Source of the DNA: Rubripirellula obstinata
Lineage (GTDB): Bacteria; Planctomycetota; Planctomycetia; Pirellulales; Pirellulaceae
Assembly: GCF_001642955.1 (NCBI RefSeq)
Contig: NZ_LWSK01000017.1
Span: 1-64,000, forward strand
Direction of reading: 5' to 3'
DNA length: 64,000 nucleotides
Shown: piece after piece, positions 25,785 through 34,300 of the stretch
Position numbering within the stretch: the stretch's first letter is position 1
Layout of the letters: every line of letters starts with the position of its first letter
Notes under the pieces: model-generated
Told to the model about the DNA's origin: nothing
Database searches by the model: none
What the model saw: the letters and a program-made list of their open reading frames with translations, nothing else
Made by a program: the position numbers and the translations under genes

Positions 25785-26413
25785 AACGTGCCTCCCTCGG
25801 CGGTCACCACTGCGGATTTTGCCATGCAGTCTTTCAATTGCAACAGCGCTCGCCTTGCGAACGACTTGACCGTTCCCAACGGCATCGAAAGCCGCTCGGC
25901 AATGTGTGTGTGCGAACAGCCATGGTGAATCGACAACTCAATGACCTGTTTTTGCTGGCTTGAAAGCCGCTCGATGCATCGCAGCGCTTTGTCGGCCTCA
26001 TCCGCCAATTCAGCCGCCAATTCCGCAGGTTGCACCGTGACCTCTTCGGGTACGTCGTATTCAATTGCTGACATGTTGAGAGTGTTTGCAGTGCTGGATG
26101 TCCGTCGCAAGCGATCGATCAACCGCCGACGGGTAATCAAGGTCACGAAGGCCGCCTCGCTGGACTTGGATGGATCGAAGCTTTTTGCCTTTTTCCAAAT
26201 CTCCACAAAAATTTCCTGCGAGGCATCCTCGGCATCTGCACTATTGGACAGCCATCGACGCGATAGCGACCACACTAGGCCACCGTATCGCTGCAAACAA
26301 TCCTCGACAGCCAACGAGTCGCCCGCTGCAATCCGTTGAAGGATCGTGGCAGGTTCAATTGCAGTTTCAGTCACCATATTCAGGATATTCTTTTCGGGAT
26401 TTACCGTTGCCAT
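25781..26413 (-). CDS. sigK: SigK-like ECF sigma factor
   Basis: ATG 26413 has AAGG nine bases upstream and gives 210 residues; an in-frame TTG at 26446 is less likely. Region 2 is seen in 'YGGLVWSLSRRWLSNSADAEDASQEIFVEIWKKA' and 'FVTLITRRRLIDRLRR'. Region 4 is 'RLSSQQKQVIELSIHHGCSHTHIAERLSMPLGTVKSFARRAL', close to SigK/SigL-type ECF factors. It lies directly before an RskA-like anti-sigma gene and after a FAS1-domain gene on the same strand. Likely targets are its own operon and the FAS1 gene. Confidence 0.85.
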   Translation of the reverse strand: MATVNPEKNILNMVTETAIEPATILQRIAAGDSLAVEDCLQRYGGLVWSLSRRWLSNSADAEDASQEIFVEIWKKAKSFDPSKSSEAAFVTLITRRRLIDRLRRTSSTANTLNMSAIEYDVPEEVTVQPAELAAELADEADKALRCIERLSSQQKQVIELSIHHGCSHTHIAERLSMPLGTVKSFARRALLQLKDCMAKSAVVTAEGGTL

Positions 26414-26469
26414 CAGTCGAGCCTTTTTGCCGGTAACGTGGCACAACGTTTTACCGAGCCAGCAATCGC

Positions 26470-26505
26470 TTTAGGACGCGACCGCAAAAGCGAACGCGTC
26501 CTAAA
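26470..26505 (-). terminator. Hairpin between the FAS1 and sigma factor genes
   Basis: Perfect 11-bp arms (TTTAGGACGCG at 26470-26480 and its complement at 26495-26505) with a 14-base loop. No long T-run follows on the minus strand, so it may be an attenuator or mRNA-end stabiliser that lets the FAS1 gene be expressed more strongly than the sigma/anti-sigma pair downstream. Confidence 0.55.
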
Positions 26506-26539
26506 ACTAAAGCGAAAAGATCAATGGATCATCGACCGC

Positions 26540-27685
26540 CTACTTCGCGCTCAGTTGCGAATACATTTGATCGATGCCCCGACGCAGTGTCCAGGCACGC
26601 TGAGTGTCACAATGATGCCGGCTGGCGTTGCCGATCACCGATGACATGTGCTGTTGGAGCGAGGGATCAACGTCCGTGGACATCAAACCGGTCAACGTTT
26701 CGTGATAAAGATTCGCACAAGCCGCGTGGTGTCCCGAATTGAACATCGCCGCACCCTGAACCACCGCACGCTCAAGCACTTGGCGTGCATCGGAAGTCTT
26801 CGCAGGCGGCATCAGCACGGAATCGATGATATGAATGACGCCGTTGGACGCATCGACATCGGTGGCAACCAATTTCGCATCGTTGATCATCGCTCCTGCA
26901 TTGGTGACGCTGACATTAACAATGGACCCTTCCAAGGTCTTTGCGGACTTCGCCGCGAGAGCGTCTTCTGAATACACCCGCCCGGCGACGACGTGGTACT
27001 TCAAAATATCGACAAGCTTCTGTTTGTTGCCGGGTTCCAAAAGGGACGCGACGGTTCCATCAGGCAACTTGCTGAATGCTTCGTCGGTTGGTGCGAAGAC
27101 AGTAAACGGGCCGTCGCCGCCAAGAACCTCGGCCAGGCCGGCTGCCTTTGCCGCGGCAAGCAACGTGCCGAACTTACCCGCCGCAGCGGCCGTTTCGGGA
27201 ATCGTCTTGTCGGCGGGCAGGATCACTGAATCGATGACGTGAATGACCCCGTTGTCACATTCGATGTCTGTCGTGACAACGGTGGCACCATCGACCATGA
27301 CGCCCGAATCCTTGACGGTGATGTCAACGCGTTGTCCATTCACCGTCTTTGCTCCGCTGAGGTCAACGACCTGGGCCGCCATCACCTTCCCGGAAACAAC
27401 GTGGTAGGTCAGCACGCCAGCCAGAGTTGCTTTGTTCTCTGGTTTTAGCAACGTTTCAACCGTGCCTTGGGGCAGCTTGGCAAAGGCTTCGTCGGTGGGA
27501 GCGAACACGGTGAACGGACCAGGGCCTTTCAAAGTTTCCACGAGGTCCGCGGCACCCAAGGCAGCGGCAAGCGTCTTAAAACTGCCCGCTTTCACTGCGG
27601 TGTCCACGATGTCGGCAGCCATGGCCGAAGACGATACAATCGTTCCCAGTGCGAGTGCGAACAAGCTCTTCAACTGAATCTTCAT
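26540..27685 (-). CDS. Secreted protein with two fasciclin (FAS1) domains
   Basis: From ATG 27685 the 381-residue product has a signal peptide ('[18 protein letters not shown]'). Two FAS1 domains follow at about residues 27-160 and 165-300. Each has the H1 and H2 motifs: '[19 protein letters not shown]' with '[12 protein letters not shown]', and '[19 protein letters not shown]' with '[12 protein letters not shown]'. FAS1 domains mediate adhesion or binding of hydrophobic ligands. The last 80 residues form an extra helical domain with three Cys/His-rich stretches ('[14 protein letters not shown]', '[10 protein letters not shown]') that is not part of FAS1. It is followed by SigK- and RskA-like genes, as in the MPT70/MPT83 systems of mycobacteria. 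Confidence 0.88.
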   Translation of the reverse strand: MKIQLKSLFALALGTIVSSSAMAADIVDTAVKAGSFKTLAAALGAADLVETLKGPGPFTVFAPTDEAFAKLPQGTVETLLKPENKATLAGVLTYHVVSGKVMAAQVVDLSGAKTVNGQRVDITVKDSGVMVDGATVVTTDIECDNGVIHVIDSVILPADKTIPETAAAAGKFGTLLAAAKAAGLAEVLGGDGPFTVFAPTDEAFSKLPDGTVASLLEPGNKQKLVDILKYHVVAGRVYSEDALAAKSAKTLEGSIVNVSVTNAGAMINDAKLVATDVDASNGVIHIIDSVLMPPAKTSDARQVLERAVVQGAAMFNSGHHAACANLYHETLTGLMSTDVDPSLQQHMSSVIGNASRHHCDTQRAWTLRRGIDQMYSQLSAK

Positions 27686-27747
27686 TTTCAGGTCCATTAC
27701 ATAAGTGTGTTTTTGTAAGTTTCATCTAACCGACCGGTCGTAGATGT

Positions 27748-27774
27748 ATTCGAAGGTAAGATCCAACTGGATGC
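27748..27774 (-). promoter_or_regulatory. Candidate SigK-type promoter upstream of the FAS1 gene
   Basis: Reading the minus strand, GCATCC (27774-27769) is followed after 15 bases by TCGAAT (27753-27748). The start codon is 62 bases downstream of the -10 box. This resembles the mycobacterial SigK promoter pattern as I recall it (CCATCC, about 16-17 bases, CCGAAT), with one mismatch in each box and slightly short spacing. It is a candidate only. Confidence 0.4.
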
Positions 27775-27869
27775 ATCATTCGCAAAAAATGATGAAAGTT
27801 TCTGGCACTGCTCGGTGATCGCTAGTATTTTCCTTGTCCCTTTTCGACCCTCCAGACCGAAAGATTCCT

Positions 27870-28298
27870 GTGCGTTTTCTACTTCTAGCCCCTTTGCTTG
27901 TCTGCCTGTTCGTCGGGTGTGGGCAGCGACGTGGACCGATGGCGATCGACGACGATGCGCCGACTGAATTCACGACCACTGAATCCGGATTGAAGTATCG
28001 AATCCTGCGAAAGTCCGATGGTCCCAAACCCGGACCATCGGACACCGTGACAGTCGACTACTCCGGGACCCTGGACGATGGCACTGTTTTCGACTCATCC
28101 TACAACCGAAATCAGCCAACCACGTTCCCGCTTAGCGGCGTCATCCCCGGCTGGACCGAGGGTCTGCAATTAGTGGGCGAAGGCGGCATGATCGAACTAG
28201 AAATCCCCGCCATCCTCGGCTACGCAGGCCAGTCCCAGCCAGGCATCCCACCCAATTCAACACTACATTTCAAAGTCGAATTGCACGACATTCGGTAG
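27870..28298 (+). CDS. FKBP-type peptidyl-prolyl isomerase lipoprotein
   Basis: A GTG start at 27870 gives a 142-residue protein whose N-terminus is a lipoprotein signal ('FLLLAPLLVCLFVGC', lipobox Cys near residue 18). The rest is one FKBP domain: 'GLKYRILRKSDGPKPGPSDTVTVDYSGTLDDGTVFDSSY', 'GVIPGWTEGLQLVGEGG' and 'IPPNSTLHFKVELHDI'. It should catalyse cis-trans isomerisation of X-Pro bonds in exported proteins. A longer frame from a TTG at 27834 would hide the lipoprotein signal. It is transcribed divergently from the FAS1 gene, with about 180 bp between the starts. Confidence 0.88.
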   Translation: MRFLLLAPLLVCLFVGCGQRRGPMAIDDDAPTEFTTTESGLKYRILRKSDGPKPGPSDTVTVDYSGTLDDGTVFDSSYNRNQPTTFPLSGVIPGWTEGLQLVGEGGMIELEIPAILGYAGQSQPGIPPNSTLHFKVELHDIR

Positions 28299-28328
28299 GC
28301 TTTCAATCGGCTCACCAAGAACAAGCAA

Positions 28329-31300
28329 TCACTGACCGGCTCTTTCGACCGATTGGTCATTAGCCAGTAGCAGCACTAGGTCGCCGTCGATGTTTGTTGA
28401 TAACTCTTCTTTGACGTCCCACAAGTTGTTTTCATCATCGACGGTGGGGCATAATTCTTCATCGCCGCACCAGACTAAATCGGCCAACTTGCCTGAACTA
28501 GACTGAGGCATTGAAAGAGAGTCATTGAAATCGGCCTGGGCCGGCATTTTCATGTACTCGTCATCAAGAACACTGGATTCCGATTGCGGCGGGGATTCAT
28601 GGATCGCCTGGATCTGCGAAGCCGCATCTCGAATCTCGAATGCGATGATGGCGACATCAATCATTCCGCCGACCGATATGCTTCGGATTTGCGCCAAGTG
28701 TTTATTGGCGATGCTGCTGGGACCACTCACGATGCCGCTTGGTGTTTGAATCGACGTGAGTTCAATTTCAAACTGTTGGTACATATCCGACAGCGGACCC
28801 AAGGTTTGATTTTGGTGAGTAATCGTTTGGACAAGTGTTCGGCTTGAAGGTGAAACTCCAAAAACACTTACTTCGCTAATCCGAGGAAAGGCGGTCCCCG
28901 TGCTGTCTGTAAGATAAAGTTCAGGTAGTTCCTCGTCTGTGGAAAACGTTTGACCATGCGTCACGCGACCTACCATGCCCTGACTTGGAAACTGCCGGTA
29001 GAATCCGTTGTTACCTAACGAATTGTCGTCTCGCAACGATGAAAACGAGAACGCTGCTTCGTCAGAATTCCCAGAGACTCCGTCGAAGTCGATCTCTACC
29101 AGCCACGATTCCTCGAGACCTTCCATGAACGATGCCTCGTCTTCATCGGCTGAAGATTGAATCGTCATGGTCGCCACGAACGATTCAAGAGTTGCTTGAA
29201 TGGGCTGCCGATTGGGTGCCGTTACCCAAACCTTTGTCGAAGCTTGCAACCGTTGGTCATCAAAAGTCAACTTTAGCGTGGCAGAATACTTCGATGGTTC
29301 ATCGCCGATCGTTGTTCGCTGAAAATACAATTCTGCTTTATTCAAGGATTCGATTACGGTTAGCTGAACGGGCTGAGTGTCAAAGTTCTCAGGCCTTACT
29401 CGATCGCTAACGATGATGTCAAAGTTGTGGACGCCAGCGTGTTGATTGCCCGCATTCCACGACAGCAAACCGCCTGCATCGATCGATACACCTGAAGGTG
29501 CTCCACTGAGTGAATAGTAGATGGCGTCTCCATCTGGATCCGTCGCGTTGAGTTGGTATTCAAATGGCAGGAATCCGTTCAACGTTTGCGAAGAAACGGC
29601 CTCAAGCACAGGCGGTTCGCTTGGCGGATACTCAACGGTAACATTTACGTCGACACCCTCTGAGTACTGGTAGCCGCGGTTGCCGTATGCGAAAACTCGG
29701 ATCGTGTGAACGCCAACATCGGTCGCTGAAGGTGTCCAGGTAACAAGACCACTTGAGTCAACTTCAACACCGCTTGGCCTAACTCCGATGGAGTACCTAA
29801 TAGGATCTTGTTCTTCGTCGGTTGCCAAAATCTGGAAGCTTGAGTTTCTGCCAACCAAAAAGGTAGGATCTGCCATCGGCTGAAGAACTGGCTTTTGATT
29901 CGGCACGATGAGTGTCAACGTCATCGTGTCGATGTGAGATTCGCCCTTAAAATCATCAGCGTAAACGGTTGTCGAGTAGGTTCCCAGTTGATCCGAAGTA
30001 GGCGTCCATTGAAGTTGGCCGTCCGAGGAGAATGTAAGTCCGTCTGGGGCATTCTCGATGCGGTACGAAATGGCGTCACCCTCTTCGTCGGTTGCCTGGA
30101 TATTCATCTCCAGTGTTTCTCCAGCGGCAACGACTCGCGTCAAGGATGTCGCGGAAAGCCGGGGGGCTGCATTGCTTCTTGTTCGGAAAGTAAGCTCATC
30201 GAACCGAAGGCCAAATCCAATGTGGTCGTCAAACAATGCATCAGATTCAGAACCATTGATGGGTGCAAAACGGGGTGCGACGAAACCATCGACGGGTTTG
30301 GGCGCTGTCGCAAAACCAGGTAGTGGTTTCAGCGAGATAAGAAGAGCGTCAAGCCAACTGTTCTCTGGCAGATCGGACACCGAATGTGATCGAAGAGTCG
30401 AATTGACAATCTTATCATAAACATCGTCGGAATTCTTTCCTATGACGAGTGCGACGCGGTCGTCGGAGGCAAAGTCAGGATCACTTTCCCAGTCAAACCT
30501 GACATCTGCAACGCCAGGCAAAAATGCGTTCTGGCTGGGACTTGTGAAGCGAACGCTTGGCGGTAACGCGATCGCCGCTGAATCGACAGTGAAGGTAAAA
30601 AGGCGATCATTCAATAGATCGGGCTGAGGATTCGCTGGATGGAAATCATAGTCCAGGTCAACCAGAACAGTCCAAACCCCATCGATCATGTTACCCAACG
30701 TACTGTCACTCAAATCGGGAGCGACGATCGTATGGTCATAGTTTATTTGCATGATCTTGTTGGTCGAATCATCTTTGTCATGATCCACCCACTCAATCGA
30801 GCTTTCCGCCAACTGAAATTCACTGTCGCTCGGGGATTTAACGTAGAGTCGTGAATAAACATGCAGGTCGGGGTGTTGAATCCGATGCGTGAACTGAGCT
30901 CCTCGAGCCTTGGTCGCATTGCCTGCGTCAGTTTCTAAGATGAAAAGGTTTGTCGCAGATTCCCCAATGTCCTCAAATCGCTCGCTGACGACATCAAAAT
31001 TTACGAGGGGAGAAGTTGCGAAGGTTGCGCCACCGTCATCAGAGACATCAAACTGAAATTGGTGACTACCAATTTGTTGTGGTGATGGCGTCCAAGCAAA
31101 TAAACCCGCAGTCGTCAAAGTCGCACCCACCGGTGCTGGACCGCTGAATCGATAAGTCAAGGTGTTGCGGGGGTGATCCGCGTCGGTTGCCTGGAGAAAA
31201 AGCTCAAAGGGAAAATTGGCTTCGAGTTCTTGATCGGGAAGGTCAGTCCATTGCGGTGACTCATTGACTTCTTCCACCTGGATCGTGACGGTCTGACGGA

Positions 31301-34300
31301 CCGTTTCGAGCCCATCAGTGACTTGCACATGAATCTGTCGTTCACTGGGACCTTCAGCCTCAGACGGAGCCCAAGAAAACTCTCCATCCGCCGAGATTGC
31401 GGCCCGGAAGGGAACCGATCCGACTAGTGAATACGTTAACGATTGCGCTGGCTGGTCGAGATCAGTTGATCGGAATAGCAGATTGAATTCAGAATTCTCT
31501 TGAATCGAAAATGCCTCAACGACCTGCATGATAGGTGGTTGATTCACCTCATTAACCTCGATGACAACAGGCGTCGTCGATTCGAGAACTCCATCCGAAA
31601 CAACAATGTCGAACGTGTACTTTTCCCCGCCATCAGTCTCAGTAGGCGTCCACTGAAGCATCCCGCTACTCGAAAGCGTAAGATCACTCGGGGCGTTGTC
31701 GCCCAGAGAAAAGAAGAGTGTTTGCTTCGGCAAATCAGAATCACTTGCGTCGATTTTCAACTGCAATTCTACGCCTTCGTCGACTTGCTGATTGGGGATA
31801 GGCTGAATGACTGGCGCGTTGGGCACGTCTTGAACATCGACTTGAAACGACTCTGAAGTGGTGACGGTTCCGTCGCTAATTTGGACAGTAATCTCGAAAC
31901 TGTCCGGCCCTTGGGCTTCGGTTGGGGTCCAACTGAAATCGCCATCGGGAGTGATGCTCGCGCCAGCGGGCGCATCGTCTCCAAGCGAGAACGTCAAGTT
32001 GTTATTCGGTAAGTCAAGGTCGCTGCCGACCAGTGAAAGCGTTAGCGTTTGCCCTTCGTCGACGGTCTGGTCGGCGATCGACATCAAGGTTGGGGCAAGA
32101 TTGACTTCACCGACGGTGACTTCGATTGTTTGCGTATCAGTCAACACGGAATCCGACACGACAACATCAAACGAATAGGTGTTCGGTCCCTGGCTTTCGC
32201 TGGGCGTCCAAGAAAAGAAGCCTTCCGTTGAAATCGATGCTCCTTGCGGCGCATCTCCTGCAAGCTGGAATGTCAAAGGAGTGGCCGGTTGATCCAGGTC
32301 GGTTGCTGCTGCTTGAAATGTCAACGTCGCAAGTTCATCGATGGACTGTGGATCAATCAAAGCAAGTATCGGTGCGACATTGACTTCGCCAACTTCAATG
32401 GTCACCGACGTTGCGTCCGTGGCGAATCCATCTGAAACGATCACGTCGAAAGAAAAGCTGCCCGGCCCATCCGCTTCATCCGGAGACCAGGTGAAAACTC
32501 CTGCAGGGGTCATTGTAGCTGTGGCGGGAGCCGCGTCGCCGAGCGAAAAGCTAAGCGAATTATTGGGAGCGTCAAAGTCGCTCGCTGTTGCAGTGAAACT
32601 GAACGCTTCGCCCTCATTGACGATGTAAGTTTCTAGCTGGGCGATCTTTGGAGCTGTGTTTACTTCGCCAACAGTAACGGTCGTCGTTTCAGTCACAGAC
32701 AACTCGCCATCAGAAACGTTTACTTCAAAAGTAAAAGTGCCAGGACCATCTTCCTCGTTGGGAGTCCAAGCGAACTCACCCAAGTCGTTGATGCTTGCTC
32801 CTGCGGGTGCGTTTTCCCCGAGACTGTAACTTAGCAACGGCACAGGTAGGTCTGCATCGGTCGCGTTGACGGTGAACGATAGGGTTTCCAGTTCGTTGAC
32901 GTCGTGGTCGTCAATGGCTTGGAGCAAGGGGAACTGGTTGACTTCGTCGACATAGATGGTCAACGATTCGATGGCTTCGAGTTCCCCATCGCTGACGAGG
33001 ATATCAAAGGTGACGGAATCGCCGCCGAACAACTCGTTTGGTGTCCAACTAAAGTGACCGTCTGCCGTGATCGAGGCATCTTCGGGTGCCGATCCGTCCA
33101 AGCGAAATGTAAGCGTGTCGGCAGGAAGGTCGGAGTCGGTTGCCGTAGCTGTGAACGTGAGCGTCTGCCCTTCAGCCACGGTTTGATCTTCGATCGAAGC
33201 GATCACAGGAGCGTTTGGAACATCGACGACTTCGATCGTGACGGTTTGGGTATCCGATAATTCACCATCGGAAACGACAACATCAAATTCAAACGTTCCC
33301 GGACCATCAGCCTCTTGCGGCGTCCAGGTGAATGTTCCGTCGGCCGTAATCAAAGCTCCTGTCGGAACCGTTCCCGCTAGTGAGAACTGAAGCGAGTTAC
33401 TCGGCAAATCGTCATCAGTGGCTGCGGCGACGAAGGATAAGGTAGAACCCTCGTCGACGGATTGGACACCGATCGCGTCCAGTTGCGGAGCTTGGTTGAC
33501 TTCGGCGACGTTGATTGTGATTGGCGTGGAAGATGACAGTTGTCCGTCGCTGGCGACCAGATCAAACGTGTAGCTGGCGGGGCCTTGCTCTTCAGTCGGA
33601 GTCCACTGAATCGTTCCATTGCTCGCGATCGTCACGCCAGCAGGTACGTTACCGGTTGCTGAATACGTTAACACATTCTCTGGTTCATCGACGTCTGTTG
33701 CCGCAACAATGAGCACGAAGTCGGCAAGCTCGTTGATGGTTTGAGTTTCAATCAGCGACCACGTTGGTGCAACATTGACCTCTTCTACCGTCACTGTCAC
33801 TGTTGTTGCATCAGAGAGAACTCCATCGCTGACGACGACGTTAAAAGTGAATACACCAGGCCCATCTGCTTCGGTGGGAGTCCAAGTGAAGTCACCGTTC
33901 GCACTCATAGAGGCGCCCGAAGGCGCATCGCTACCAAGCGAATACTCTAGTGGATTGTCGGGGAGATCTGCGTCAGTCGCGGATGCAGTGAACGCAAGTG
34001 TTGCACCTTCGCCAATTGTTTTCGCGGCGATGCTGTCCAGCACTGGGGCAACATTTACTTCTGCAACTGTAATGGTGACGGTTTCGGAGTCAGATTCCGC
34101 ACCGTCAGAAACGATTACGTCGAATGTGAATATACCGGCCCCGTCAGATTCGGTCGGCGTCCAAGAAAAATTGCCGTCTTGCGTGATCGTGGCATCGGCT
34201 GGCGCGTTATCACTCAAAGAGAAAACCAGGTTCGCTTGTGGCAAGTCAGCGTCGGATCCGGTCGCCGAAAAGGTGAGGCTTTCCAGCTCATTGATGCTGT

